Shown here piece by piece: positions 25,591 to 35,164 of a stretch of DNA of 40,812 bases (position 1 is its first letter; the number at the start of each line of letters is the position of its first letter). The notes below the pieces were generated by a model. That model saw only the letters and a list, made by a program, of their open reading frames with translations, made no database searches and was not told the origin of the DNA. The position numbers and the translations under genes were made by a program. The DNA lies in the NCBI GenBank assembly GCA_018365895.1, contig JAGZJD010000017.1, positions 1 to 40,812 on the forward strand. Direction: 5' to 3'. Source of the stretch: Lachnospiraceae bacterium. Lineage in GTDB: Bacteria; Bacillota_A; Clostridia; Lachnospirales; Lachnospiraceae.

Positions 25591-26511
25591 ATGAACAAAG
25601 CGACACTGGTAATTATGGCCGCTGGAATCGGCAGCAGATTTGGCGGCGGAATCAAACAGTTAGAGCCGGTAGGACCAAATGGAGAAATCATTATGGATTA
25701 CTCTATTTATGATGCGATGGAAGCAGGATTTGATAAAGTTGTTTTTGTGATCCGGAAAGATCTGGAGAAAGATTTCAGGGAAATCATAGGAAATCGTATT
25801 GAAAAACGGGTTGAAGTAGCATATGCGTTTCAGGAACTGATGGACATTCCGGAGAAATATCAGGAAAAATTTGCCGGAAGAACAAAACCGTGGGGAACCG
25901 GACAGGCAATCCTTTGCTGTAAAGATGTGGTAGATACCCCGTTTCTCGTGATTAATGCCGATGATTATTATGGAAAAGAAGCATATCAGGAAGCTTTTCA
26001 ATATCTGACAGATGAGAAAAACTGCGAAGAAGGAAAAATGTCAGCATCTATGGTTGGATTTGTTTTAAAAAACACTCTGAGTGAAAATGGTGGAGTGACG
26101 AGAGGCGTGTGTCAGATCGGAAAGGATGACATGCTTTCTAATATAGTAGAAACACATAATATTATCAAAACGCCAGAGGGAGCGATGGTAATCGGAGAGA
26201 ACGGAATACAGAGAAAGATTGATGTAAATTCCTCTGTATCTATGAATATGTGGGGATTGTATCCGGACTTTTTTGAGATTCTTGAAAATGGATTTGAGGT
26301 ATTTCTTGAGGAGACGCCTTCTGATCAACTAAAGAGAGAGTATTTGCTTCCGACAATTATCGGTGACTTACTTCAGGAAGAAAAAATCAGCGTAAAAGTG
26401 TTAAAGTCACATGATAAATGGTTTGGCGTGACATATAAAGAAGATAAAGAAGCGGTAGTGAATTCGATTAAAGAGTTAATCGCATCCGGTATTTATCCGG
26501 AAACACTTTAG
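25591..26511 (+). CDS. Sugar-phosphate nucleotidyltransferase family protein
   Basis: This 306-residue GT-A-fold nucleotidyltransferase activates a sugar or similar phosphate with an NTP. The N-terminal nucleotide loop reads MAAGIGSRFGGGIKQL, with the Lys of the family in the KQ pair, and a DD pair lies in VINADDYYGK at about residue 128. The C-terminal half includes the family phrases SVSMNMWGLYP and KWFGVTYKEDK. Length fits a single-domain NTP_transferase protein. The exact sugar and nucleotide are not readable. AAAAGGAG precedes the ATG. The phosphoglycerol transferase gene follows after 16 bases, so it most likely supplies a precursor for the surface polymer. Confidence 0.88.
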   Translation: MNKATLVIMAAGIGSRFGGGIKQLEPVGPNGEIIMDYSIYDAMEAGFDKVVFVIRKDLEKDFREIIGNRIEKRVEVAYAFQELMDIPEKYQEKFAGRTKPWGTGQAILCCKDVVDTPFLVINADDYYGKEAYQEAFQYLTDEKNCEEGKMSASMVGFVLKNTLSENGGVTRGVCQIGKDDMLSNIVETHNIIKTPEGAMVIGENGIQRKIDVNSSVSMNMWGLYPDFFEILENGFEVFLEETPSDQLKREYLLPTIIGDLLQEEKISVKVLKSHDKWFGVTYKEDKEAVVNSIKELIASGIYPETL

Positions 26512-26527
26512 GATAAGGACAGATACG

Positions 26528-28060
26528 ATGTTAGAGAGAATATGGAAATTGATCAGAAGAATTTTTGGACCGTTTTTTACGCTGATTATGTTAATAGGGT
26601 TGTTTTTGGGCGTAGTTTCTTACTATCTGGCGCAGTGGGTTATTGATACATGGGGACTTTTGACAATGGATGAAATTGTGTTTCATCTAAAGGTGCCGTT
26701 AGAAGGAACAAATGAAGATATGGTTTGGGAAGCAGTCAATCTTTGTGTACCAGTGGCAATTGTGGCAGTCCTGACACTTCTGATTGTCTGGATTGCTGTG
26801 CGAAAAAGAAAGATAACAAAATATCTTGTATGGATCGGAGTAATGTCGTTTGCAGTCTTTCTTGTAAAGCATTCGGTTGACTATATTTGGGAAGAATTGA
26901 GTGTAGATGAATATTTAAAAAGTCAGAAAACTCAGTCAACCTTTATACAGGATAACTATGTAGATCCGAGAAGTGTGCAGATTACGTTCCCGGAACAGAA
27001 GAGGAATCTCATATATATTTTCCTTGAATCGATGGAAACAACGTATGCATCGAAAGAGGTTGGGGGCGGAGCCAATGCAAATTATATACCGGAGCTTACA
27101 GAAATTGCTCAAAACAATATAAGTTTTTCTAATACAGAGCAATTAGGAGGAGGGTATGTTGCACCAGGAGCATCGTGGACAATGGGCGCAATGTTTGCAC
27201 AGACATCTGGCTTACCGCTGGCTATTCCGATTGATGGGAATGCAATGGATACACAGCAAGAATTTTTGCCGGAAATAAAAAGCCTTGGTGATATTTTAGA
27301 TGAACAAGGATATCAACAGGTTTTAATGATTGGTTCTGAAGCGGAATTTGGAGGCAGAAAAAATTATTTTACACAACATGGCAATTATGAGATTTGGGAT
27401 TACAATACGGCAATTGAAACAGGAAAAATTCCACCGGAGTATAGAGTTTTTTGGGGATATGAAGATGAAAAATTATTTGAATATTCTAAGGAAAAACTAA
27501 CAGAATTATCAATGAGCGGACAGCCATTTAATTTTACAATGTTGACAGTAGATACGCATTTCGAAGATGGATATGTCTGTCCGCAATGTATAGCGCAATA
27601 TGGTTCTCAATATGCAAATGTTATTTCATGTGCAAGTCATCAAGTGGCCGAATTTGTTAGCTGGATTCAACAACAACCATTTTATGCGAATACAACAATT
27701 ATAATAACTGGGGATCATCTTACAATGCAGTCGGCTGGATCAAATTTCTTTTATGAGATTGATCCGAAATATGATAGAAGGATTTATAATGCTATTATTA
27801 ATCCGGCAGTGTTGCCAGTTAATTCTGTAAATAGGGAGTTTAATACAATGGATATGTTTCCAACAACACTTGCAAGTCTAGGGGTTAATATTGAAGGAAA
27901 TTATCTTGGACTTGGTGTGAATCTATTTTCAGATCAACCAACCATTTCTGAACAATATGGGCGTGATATGGTAAACAAAGAGTTACAAAGAGGCTCGTCT
28001 TTCTTTGATAATTTTACAAAAGGAATTGTAGTGACAGACGAAAATAGTACTGAAAAGTAA
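26528..28060 (+). CDS. LTA-synthase-like (sulfatase-fold) phosphoglycerol transferase
   Basis: This 510-residue membrane enzyme has hydrophobic segments at about 13-36, 68-90 and 98-114, then a large extracellular alkaline-phosphatase-fold domain. Family residues are visible: E167 in IFLESME for metal, the nucleophile T218 in GASWTMGAMFAQTSGLPL, H344 in VDTHFEDG, and D396-H397 in TGDHLTM. These enzymes move glycerol phosphate from phosphatidylglycerol onto a growing polymer or a glycan outside the cell. True LtaS has five helices and is longer, so this is a relative rather than certain LTA synthase. The nucleophile is Thr, so it is not a target of the sulfatase-maturating enzyme. It opens the polysaccharide cluster, suggesting glycerol-phosphate decoration or backbone. 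Confidence 0.88.
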   Translation: MLERIWKLIRRIFGPFFTLIMLIGLFLGVVSYYLAQWVIDTWGLLTMDEIVFHLKVPLEGTNEDMVWEAVNLCVPVAIVAVLTLLIVWIAVRKRKITKYLVWIGVMSFAVFLVKHSVDYIWEELSVDEYLKSQKTQSTFIQDNYVDPRSVQITFPEQKRNLIYIFLESMETTYASKEVGGGANANYIPELTEIAQNNISFSNTEQLGGGYVAPGASWTMGAMFAQTSGLPLAIPIDGNAMDTQQEFLPEIKSLGDILDEQGYQQVLMIGSEAEFGGRKNYFTQHGNYEIWDYNTAIETGKIPPEYRVFWGYEDEKLFEYSKEKLTELSMSGQPFNFTMLTVDTHFEDGYVCPQCIAQYGSQYANVISCASHQVAEFVSWIQQQPFYANTTIIITGDHLTMQSAGSNFFYEIDPKYDRRIYNAIINPAVLPVNSVNREFNTMDMFPTTLASLGVNIEGNYLGLGVNLFSDQPTISEQYGRDMVNKELQRGSSFFDNFTKGIVVTDENSTEK

Positions 28061-28078
28061 TAAGACTGAGGTGGAAAT

Positions 28079-29284
28079 GTGAAAATATTAGTGGCAGGAC
28101 AGCATTTTTATCCTGAAAATTTTAGAATCAATGATCTTTGCTTTGAACTAGTTAAACGTGGGCATGAAGTAACGGTATTAACGGGACTTCCAAACTATCC
28201 TGAAGGAAAAGTTCTGAAAGAATATAAATGGTTTCGGAATAGGAAACAGACTATTAATGGAGTAAAAATAGTACGATGCTCTTTGCTCGGAAGAGGGAAA
28301 AGTACGCTGCGGATGGCGTTAAATTATGTTTGGTTTTTTGTCTTTGGATCATTAAAAGCACTTTTTGTAAAAGGAGAATATGATCTTGTATATGTATACC
28401 AAACGTCTCCAATTACAATGGCATGGCCGGCAATTGTACTAAAGAAAATGAAAAAAATCCCATTAATTATTCATTGTCTTGATCAATGGCCGATCAGCGT
28501 TACAACTGGCCCTATCTCAAAAGAGAGTAAAATTTATAAAATATTATCAAAAATCAGTATTTGGACTTATCGTCAGGCGGATTTGATTACCATTAGCTCA
28601 AAATCTTTTAAGAAATATTTTGAAGATGAGCTAAGAATTTCTTCTGAGCAAAAAGGTCTAATCTATTATCCATCTTATGCAGAAAATACGTATCAAAATA
28701 TGAAATTTGTTGATAATAAAATGTTTGATATTGTATTTGCAGGTAATGTAGGACCGGCACAAAGCTGTGAGACGATTGTGGAATGTGCAGAGTTACTGAA
28801 AGAAAAACAAGATATACATTTCCATATTGTTGGCGACGGATTGAGCAGAGAAGCATGTGAAAAGAGTGCTAATGAAAAGGGACTGAAGAATATTACGTTT
28901 CATGGAATGCATAAATTAGAGGAAATGCCAAAGTATTATTCACTTGCAGATGCATTTATTATAACAATGGTAGATAATGAAGTTGTTAATAGTACACTTC
29001 CGGCAAAAATTCAGTCGTACATGCTGGCTGGCAAACCTATTTTCGGAGCAATCAGTGGAGAAGTAAAGGAAGTTGTAGAAGAAGCAGATTGTGGAAAATG
29101 TACAAATTCAGGAAATGCTAAAGAATTGGCTTGTCTAATTGAAGCCAACTATCGGAAAGTTGATTTGCTAAAGCAATGGGGAGATAATGGATTAGAATAT
29201 TATCAGAAGCATTTTGAAAAAGAAAAATGTATTTCAAATTTGGAAGAAATTTTTAGAAATGTTATTTGGAAGAAAAAGAATTAG
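28079..29284 (+). CDS. Glycosyltransferase family 4, WbuB-like
   Basis: This 401-residue cytoplasmic transferase starts at GTG with GAGGTGG upstream. The N-terminal half has the acceptor-domain features of WbuB relatives: VAGQHFYPENFRIND, LTGLPNYPEGK and HCLDQWPISV. The C-terminal half has the GT4 donor site with FAGNVGPAQSCETIVEC, HIVGDG and the late glutamate region STLPAKIQSYMLAGKP. In E. coli serogroups WbuB is the L-FucNAc transferase beside fnlABC. The same fnl genes occur here, so transfer of N-acetyl-L-fucosamine is a reasonable prediction. The flippase gene follows one base after the stop. Confidence 0.87.
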   Translation: MKILVAGQHFYPENFRINDLCFELVKRGHEVTVLTGLPNYPEGKVLKEYKWFRNRKQTINGVKIVRCSLLGRGKSTLRMALNYVWFFVFGSLKALFVKGEYDLVYVYQTSPITMAWPAIVLKKMKKIPLIIHCLDQWPISVTTGPISKESKIYKILSKISIWTYRQADLITISSKSFKKYFEDELRISSEQKGLIYYPSYAENTYQNMKFVDNKMFDIVFAGNVGPAQSCETIVECAELLKEKQDIHFHIVGDGLSREACEKSANEKGLKNITFHGMHKLEEMPKYYSLADAFIITMVDNEVVNSTLPAKIQSYMLAGKPIFGAISGEVKEVVEEADCGKCTNSGNAKELACLIEANYRKVDLLKQWGDNGLEYYQKHFEKEKCISNLEEIFRNVIWKKKN

Positions 29285-29285
29285 T

Positions 29286-30548
29286 ATGCAAAAACAAGAC
29301 AATTTAAAAAAGAATTACATATGGAATACAATAGGAACTACATTTTTATCATTTAATTCGTTATTTTTTATGATTATTGTTACTAGAATTAATGGTATTC
29401 AAGATGGAGGGATTTTTAGTTTTTCTTATGCATCAGCGTGTATCGTTAATGCAATAGCGCTTTTTTGTGGACGGACATACCAGGTAACGGATGACAATAA
29501 AGAGATTTCAGAGTCATCATATGTATCTACGCGTATAATAACTTCACTTATAGCGGCAGCCATAGCCTTCCTTTTTGTACTGATTAACCAATATGCTTTG
29601 AAAAAGGCGACGGTATTTTTGGTGTTGTGTTTAATCAAATGTGCAGAAGCCTTGAGTGATGTGTTTTATGGAATTCTTCAAAAAAGAGAATTATTGTATC
29701 AAGCCGGAAAATCAATGACATACAAATCTATTGCAGGGTTGCTAGGATTTGGGATTATAGACTTGATTAGTCATAATCTTATATTAAGTTGTATATATTT
29801 ACTGGTTTTAAATATTGCATTTCTCTTCTTTTATGAAGGAGATTTGGCAGGAAAATGTACAAAAATTAAGTATCGAATTAAGATAGAAGAATGTTTTTTA
29901 CTTATAAAAAAATCTTGTTATACTTTTTTGTTTACGCTAATTATTATGATTATTATCAATATTCCACGCTATATTATAGATTGGAAGTTGGATAGTGAGT
30001 CTCAGGCTATTTATGGAATATTAAGTATGCCGGCAACATTTATTATGTTGTTTGGACAATTTATTCTTCAGCCTTCTTTGACAAAATTGGCAGAATGTTA
30101 TGGATTAAAAGAAAAAAAAGAGTTCCATAAAATAGTTGCGCTGCTTATGATGACGATTTTTGCTTCTTTAATTGTGATTCTTCCGGTTGCATATTTACTT
30201 GGAGTACCTATCTTGGGAATCATCTATAATATAGAATTATCAGCATACCGCTGGTTACTTCTGGGGGTAATTATAGGTGCAGCGTTCTATGCATCTTCCA
30301 ATGTGTTATTAAATGCACTTATTACACTAAGGTGTACGAAAGTTCAGTTAATTTTACAAGTGGGTATGCTTGCACTTAGTATCGGCGTATCAATTTTATT
30401 TATTGGCAGCATGGGATTAACTGGAAGTATATTGAGTTATATGACAATACTCATTCTTCAGTTTATCAGTTATTTAGCATTATATGTAATTGTGTCGGCA
30501 AGAATTTTCAAGGGAGAGATATATGAAAAAACTAGTACAAATAAATAG
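29286..30548 (+). CDS. Wzx-type polysaccharide flippase (MOP superfamily)
   Basis: This 420-residue protein has about twelve hydrophobic segments, including IGTTFLSFNSLFFMIIVT at the N-terminus and repeated Ile/Leu/Phe-rich helices. It has short charged loops and the overall layout of lipid-linked oligosaccharide flippases that move completed repeat units across the membrane. The frame extends back to 29214 inside the upstream gene, but the ATG at 29286, one base after the WbuB-like stop, gives the normal start (MQKQDNLKKNYIWN); the ribosome site is weak and coupling is likely. It overlaps the next gene by 26 bases. Base composition is markedly A/T-rich, with many ATA and TTA codons. Confidence 0.85.
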   Translation: MQKQDNLKKNYIWNTIGTTFLSFNSLFFMIIVTRINGIQDGGIFSFSYASACIVNAIALFCGRTYQVTDDNKEISESSYVSTRIITSLIAAAIAFLFVLINQYALKKATVFLVLCLIKCAEALSDVFYGILQKRELLYQAGKSMTYKSIAGLLGFGIIDLISHNLILSCIYLLVLNIAFLFFYEGDLAGKCTKIKYRIKIEECFLLIKKSCYTFLFTLIIMIIINIPRYIIDWKLDSESQAIYGILSMPATFIMLFGQFILQPSLTKLAECYGLKEKKEFHKIVALLMMTIFASLIVILPVAYLLGVPILGIIYNIELSAYRWLLLGVIIGAAFYASSNVLLNALITLRCTKVQLILQVGMLALSIGVSILFIGSMGLTGSILSYMTILILQFISYLALYVIVSARIFKGEIYEKTSTNK

Positions 30549-31728
30549 TGTATGTCGAGGCAGCACAGGAAAAATTATGCTTGCAATACAACAGATGGCT
30601 GATACAGAAGGGTATGAAACAATCTCATATTATGGTCGGGGAACATGTGCAAATGATGTAAAAACTTATAAGTTTGGAACAGAAAGTTCTTTTGTGGCAG
30701 ATGTATTATTTACATTTTTGTTCGGGAAGCAAGGTGCAGTAGCATGCTTTCAAACAAAAAAATTGTTAGAAGAGTTAGAAAAAGAAAAACCAGATATTAT
30801 ACATTTGCACAATATACACGGCTATTACTTAAATTATCCAATGCTTTTTGAATGGCTAAAAAAAGAATATCACGGTAAAATTATTTGGACACTGCATGAC
30901 TGTTGGGCATTTACTGGTCACTGTCCACACTTTACATATGCAGCATGCGAAAAGTGGAAAACACAATGTAGAAAATGTCCTCAATACCATGGATATCCTT
31001 TCAGTTGGTTTTTTGATACATCAAAATCAGAATTTGATTCAAAAAAACAGTGTTTTTCAGAAGGAAATTTAGACTTGACTATTTTAGTTCCTTCGGATTG
31101 GCTTGGAAATTTAGTGGAGAAATCATTTTTGAAAAAATATCCGCGATATGTTATTAATAACTGGGTAGATTTTGAGGTGTTTAGAAACAAAGAGAATACA
31201 GGAATACGAAAAAAATACGGAATTGCTGAGAATAAAAAGATTTTATTGGGGGTTTCCAGTATTTGGGAAAAAAGGAAAGGATGGGATATGTTTCTTGAAC
31301 TTTCCAGAAGTATTTCGGAAGAATATATTATAGTATTAGTAGGAGTAAATAAACGTCAGAAAAAAAATCTTCCGTCAAATATTATTGGCATTTTAAGAAC
31401 AGAAAATCAGGATGAACTGGCAGCGATTTATTCGGAGGCATATGTTTTTTTGAATCCATCTGTAGAAGAGACATTTTCGCTAGTTACATTAGAAGCTTTG
31501 GCTTGTAATGTACCTGTAATAGTATTGGACAGTAGTGCTGTTCATGAAATGGTTAATGAAAAAAATGGAATAGTATTGCATGAAAGTACAGCAGTCGAGT
31601 TTAAAGATGCTATTGATGGTATAAAAAGAATTAACAGAGAAAGCGAAAATATTAGAAAAACAGTATTGAGATATAATAAAGAAGAGCAGATAAGAAAAAT
31701 ACTGGATATATATGAAAAAGGAGAGTGA
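30523..31728 (+). CDS. Glycosyltransferase family 4 protein
   Basis: This 401-residue transferase shares the layout of colanic-acid WcaC-like enzymes: an N-terminal KLVQINSVCRGSTGKIM loop, HLHNIHGYYLNYP, TLHDCWAFTGHCPHF, a small cysteine group (CEKWKTQCRKCPQYHGYP), and the C-terminal GT4 site with GVSSIWEKRKGW and NPSVEETFSLVTLEALACNVPV. Donor and acceptor sugars cannot be told from sequence. The track start at 30490 was rejected because AGGGAGAG precedes the ATG at 30523. It overlaps the flippase by 26 bases and its stop overlaps the region just before fnlA. It is A/T-rich like the flippase. Confidence 0.88.
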   Translation: MKKLVQINSVCRGSTGKIMLAIQQMADTEGYETISYYGRGTCANDVKTYKFGTESSFVADVLFTFLFGKQGAVACFQTKKLLEELEKEKPDIIHLHNIHGYYLNYPMLFEWLKKEYHGKIIWTLHDCWAFTGHCPHFTYAACEKWKTQCRKCPQYHGYPFSWFFDTSKSEFDSKKQCFSEGNLDLTILVPSDWLGNLVEKSFLKKYPRYVINNWVDFEVFRNKENTGIRKKYGIAENKKILLGVSSIWEKRKGWDMFLELSRSISEEYIIVLVGVNKRQKKNLPSNIIGILRTENQDELAAIYSEAYVFLNPSVEETFSLVTLEALACNVPVIVLDSSAVHEMVNEKNGIVLHESTAVEFKDAIDGIKRINRESENIRKTVLRYNKEEQIRKILDIYEKGE

Positions 31729-31733
31729 AAAAT

Positions 31734-32780
31734 ATGTTTGAAGGAGCAACATTATTAATTACTGGTGGAACAGGATCATTTGGAAATGCGGTTTTAGACA
31801 GATTTTTAGAGACAGATATTAAGGAAATTCGGATATTTTCCAGAGATGAGTTAAAGCAGGATGATATGAGACACTATTATCAGAGAAATTTTCCGGAAGT
31901 GAGCGATAAGATTAAATTCTATATTGGAGATGTAAGAGATCTGCAGAGTGTAAAGAATGCTATGCATGGGGTTGATTATATTTTCCATGCTGCAGCGCTG
32001 AAACAAGTTCCGTCTTGTGAATTTTTCCCGGTTGAGGCAGTGAAAACAAACGTACTGGGAACAGAAAATGTATTGACAGCAGCAATTGAGGCAGGGGTAA
32101 AAAAAGTTATCTGCCTTTCAACAGATAAAGCAGCTTACCCAGTAAATGCTATGGGAACAAGCAAGGCAATGATGGAAAAAGTGATTGTTGCAAAATCACG
32201 GACGGTTGCTCCGGAAAAGACGGAGATCTGCTGTACAAGATATGGAAATGTTATGTGTTCAAGAGGTTCTGTAATTCCATTATTTATCAATCAGATTAAG
32301 GAAGGGAAGGATCTTACCGTTACAGAACCGACGATGACAAGATTTATTATGAGTCTGGGAGAAGCCGTTGAGTTAGTTGTATTTGCGTTTGAAAATGGAA
32401 ACAGTGGAGACATTCTTGTTCAGAAAGCTCCGGCGTGTACAATTGAAGTTTTAGCACAGGCGGTAAAAGAAGTTTTTCATGCTGAGAACGAAATAAAAAT
32501 TATCGGAATTCGTCATGGTGAGAAAATGTATGAAACGCTGTTGACAAATGAGGAATGTGCAAATGCCATCGATATGGGACAGTTCTATCGAGTACCATGT
32601 GATAAGCGAGACTTAAATTATGACAAATATTTTAAAGATGGAGATGTCAAGAGAAATACTTTAACAGAATTTAATTCGAATAATACAGAACTGCTTGGCG
32701 TAGAAGAAGTAAAAGAGAAATTATTAAAGCTTCCATATGTTCAAGAAGAATTAAAGCAGTGGGAAGAACTGAGAAAGTAG
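31734..32780 (+). CDS. fnlA: UDP-GlcNAc 4,6-dehydratase/5-epimerase, FnlA/CapE/WbjB type
   Basis: This 348-residue short-chain dehydrogenase performs the first step of UDP-L-FucNAc synthesis: 4,6-dehydration with C5 epimerisation of UDP-GlcNAc. It has the nucleotide loop TGGTGSFGNAVLD, DVRD, HAAALKQVP and the catalytic segment STDKAAYPVNAMGTSKAMMEK with the family's Met-Gly-Thr-Ser-Lys in place of Tyr-x-x-x-Lys. A GTG at 31725 is in frame, but AAGGAGAG fits the ATG at 31734 better. Length matches CapE and WbjB. fnlB follows after seven bases and fnlC after that, so the whole pathway is present in order. Confidence 0.93.
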   Translation: MFEGATLLITGGTGSFGNAVLDRFLETDIKEIRIFSRDELKQDDMRHYYQRNFPEVSDKIKFYIGDVRDLQSVKNAMHGVDYIFHAAALKQVPSCEFFPVEAVKTNVLGTENVLTAAIEAGVKKVICLSTDKAAYPVNAMGTSKAMMEKVIVAKSRTVAPEKTEICCTRYGNVMCSRGSVIPLFINQIKEGKDLTVTEPTMTRFIMSLGEAVELVVFAFENGNSGDILVQKAPACTIEVLAQAVKEVFHAENEIKIIGIRHGEKMYETLLTNEECANAIDMGQFYRVPCDKRDLNYDKYFKDGDVKRNTLTEFNSNNTELLGVEEVKEKLLKLPYVQEELKQWEELRK

Positions 32781-32787
32781 GAAGAAA

Positions 32788-33987
32788 ATGAAAATTTTGA
32801 TTACCGGAGCAAAAGGCTTTGTAGGACAAAACTTAGTAGCTACTTTGAAAAATATTCGGGATGGAAAGGATCGTTCTTTTTCTATAAAGAATTGTAAGGA
32901 TCCATCAGAAATTGAGATTTTAGAATATGACTTGGGAAATACAAGAGAAGAGTTGGAAGCGTTTTGTCAAGAGGCTGATTTTGTATTTCATTTAGCGGGA
33001 GTGAATCGCCCTAAAGATGAGAAAGAATTCATGGAAGGAAATTTTGGGTTTTCATCAGAATTGCTGGAACTTCTTCGAACATATAAAAATAATTGTCCGA
33101 TTATGCTTTCCTCGTCTATTCAGGCAAGTTTAGAAGGAAGATTTGCGGGAAGTGAGTATGGAAAAAGTAAAAAAGCAGGAGAAGATTTGTTTTTTAAATA
33201 TGCAAAAGAAACAAGAGCTTCTGTATATATTTATCGTTATCCAAATGTGTTTGGCAAATGGTGCAGGCCAAACTATAACAGTGCAGTTGCTACGTTCTGC
33301 TACAACATAGCAAACAATCTTCCGATTCAAGTGAATGATCCAAAGGTGGAAATGAGTCTGGTTTATATTGATGATGTAGTAGCTGAGTTGATTGCGGCTT
33401 TAAATGGACAGGCAAACATCAAAGCAGATGGTTATTGCTATGTGCCTACCGTGCATGAAGTCACGCTGGGAGAGATTGTAGAATTATTGTATTCTTTTAA
33501 AGAAAGCAGGGAAACGAAAGAAGTACCGGATATGACAGAAAATAGTTTTTCAAAGAAATTGTATTCTACTTATCTAAGTTATCTTCCGGAAGATGCATTT
33601 GCATATCCTTTAAAGATGAATATTGATGACAGAGGAAGTTTTACAGAAATACTGAGAACAAAAGATCGGGGACAATTTTCTGTAAATATTAGTAAACCGG
33701 GAATTACAAAAGGAAACCACTGGCATCACACCAAAAATGAAAAATTTGTTGTTGTCAGCGGAAAAGGTTTGATTCAATTTAGAAAAGTTGGAATCAATCC
33801 GCAGACAGGAAAAGAATATCCGATTATAGATTATCATGTGAGCGGGGAAAAAATTGAAGTCATAGATATCCCAACAGGTTATACACATAATATTATCAAT
33901 GAAGGGGATACAGATTTGGTAACATTCATGTGGTGTAATGAATGTTTTGATCAAGAGAAGCCGGATACATTTTTTGAGCAGGTATAG
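32788..33987 (+). CDS. fnlB: Bifunctional reductase/3-epimerase, FnlB/CapF/WbjC type
   Basis: This 399-residue protein is the second enzyme of UDP-L-FucNAc synthesis. The N-terminal Rossmann domain (about 1-275) opens ILITGAKGFVGQNL and has HLAGVNRP, SSSIQAS, and the Tyr-Lys pair in SEYGKSKKAGE, and it reduces the 4-keto group. The C-terminal cupin (about 285-399) carries RGSFTEILRT, KGNHWHHTKNEKF with metal-binding histidines, and PTGYTHNIINEG, and it epimerises at C3. It is somewhat longer than the roughly 370 residues I recall for CapF. Position between fnlA and fnlC supports the call. Confidence 0.92.
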   Translation: MKILITGAKGFVGQNLVATLKNIRDGKDRSFSIKNCKDPSEIEILEYDLGNTREELEAFCQEADFVFHLAGVNRPKDEKEFMEGNFGFSSELLELLRTYKNNCPIMLSSSIQASLEGRFAGSEYGKSKKAGEDLFFKYAKETRASVYIYRYPNVFGKWCRPNYNSAVATFCYNIANNLPIQVNDPKVEMSLVYIDDVVAELIAALNGQANIKADGYCYVPTVHEVTLGEIVELLYSFKESRETKEVPDMTENSFSKKLYSTYLSYLPEDAFAYPLKMNIDDRGSFTEILRTKDRGQFSVNISKPGITKGNHWHHTKNEKFVVVSGKGLIQFRKVGINPQTGKEYPIIDYHVSGEKIEVIDIPTGYTHNIINEGDTDLVTFMWCNECFDQEKPDTFFEQV

Positions 33988-34004
33988 CAGAAGAGGAGAG
34001 TATA

Positions 34005-35147
34005 ATGAGTAAGTTGAAGCTAATGACAATTGTTGGAACAAGACCGGAGATTATTCGATTGGCAGCGGTAATAAAAAAATGTGATGTGTATTTTGAACAA
34101 GTTCTTGTTCATACCGGACAAAATTATGATTATTGTTTAAATCAGGTGTTTTTTGACGACTTAGGACTCCGTGAGCCGGATTATTATTTGAATGCGGTAG
34201 GCGAGCATTTAGGAGAAACTATCGGCAATATCATTGCAAGTAGTTATAAATTAATGAGTGAAGTGAAACCGGATGCACTTTTGATTTTGGGAGATACAAA
34301 CAGCTGTCTTTCAGCAATTGCTGCGAAACGTCTTCATATCCCTATTTTCCATATGGAAGCAGGTAATCGTTGTTTTGATGAATGCCTTCCGGAAGAAACA
34401 AATAGAAGAATTGTCGATCATATAGCAGATGTTAATATGTGCTATTCTGAACATGCAAGACGATACTTAAATTCAGAGGGAACGGCAAAAGAACGAACTT
34501 ATGTTACAGGCTCTCCGATGGCAGAAGTGCTCCATGCTAATTTAGACAGCATTATGCAGTCTGATATTTTAGGAAAACTTGGTTTGGAAGCAGGAAAATA
34601 TATTTTACTTTCGGCTCACCGAGAAGAGAATATCGATACTGAGAGCAATTTTTTGAATTTAATGAATGCAGTAAATGCAATGGCAGAGAAATATCAAATG
34701 CCAATTTTGTATTCTATGCATCCAAGAAGTAAAAAGTATATTGAGCAACGAGGTTTTCAGTTCCATGAGCTGGTAAAATGTCATGAACCATTGGGATTCC
34801 ATGATTATAATAAGCTGCAGATGAATGCTTTTGCTGTAGTATCAGATAGCGGTACACTTCCGGAGGAGTCAAGCTTTTTCAATTCACAAGGTTACCCGTT
34901 CCCGGCAGTCTGCATCCGTACTTCTACAGAACGACCGGAAGCATTGGATAAAGGAAACTTTATTCTTGCGGGTATTACGACAGAACAGGTGCTGCAGGCA
35001 GTAGACACAGCAGTTGAAATGGTGAAAAACGGAGACAATGGATTAGATGTACCGAATTATGTAGATGAGAACGTCAGTACAAAAGTTGTAAAATTAATTC
35101 AATCTTATACTGGAGTAGTCAATAAGATGGTATGGCGTAAATATTAG
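34005..35147 (+). CDS. fnlC: UDP-N-acetyl-sugar 2-epimerase, FnlC/CapG/WbjD type
   Basis: This 380-residue enzyme performs the last step, C2 epimerisation giving UDP-N-acetyl-L-fucosamine. It has the GT-B-like fold of UDP-GlcNAc 2-epimerases, with TIVGTRPEIIRLA, LVHTGQNYDY, GDTNSCLSA, FHMEAGNRC, ETNRRIVDHIAD, LSAHREEN and SDSGTLPEES. Replacement of the usual MxGTRPE..MAP and MEAGLR by RPEIIRLA and MEAGNR fits the FnlC group rather than plain WecB. GAGGAGAG precedes the ATG. A GT2 gene follows after 17 bases. Confidence 0.92.
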   Translation: MSKLKLMTIVGTRPEIIRLAAVIKKCDVYFEQVLVHTGQNYDYCLNQVFFDDLGLREPDYYLNAVGEHLGETIGNIIASSYKLMSEVKPDALLILGDTNSCLSAIAAKRLHIPIFHMEAGNRCFDECLPEETNRRIVDHIADVNMCYSEHARRYLNSEGTAKERTYVTGSPMAEVLHANLDSIMQSDILGKLGLEAGKYILLSAHREENIDTESNFLNLMNAVNAMAEKYQMPILYSMHPRSKKYIEQRGFQFHELVKCHEPLGFHDYNKLQMNAFAVVSDSGTLPEESSFFNSQGYPFPAVCIRTSTERPEALDKGNFILAGITTEQVLQAVDTAVEMVKNGDNGLDVPNYVDENVSTKVVKLIQSYTGVVNKMVWRKY

Positions 35148-35164
35148 GCAGTTGAGGAAAAAGG

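Noticed and set aside
26528..28060. Second sulfatase requiring formylglycine maturation
   Set aside because: It has the sulfatase fold, but the nucleophile is Thr in SWTMG and there is no C/S-x-P-x-R motif.
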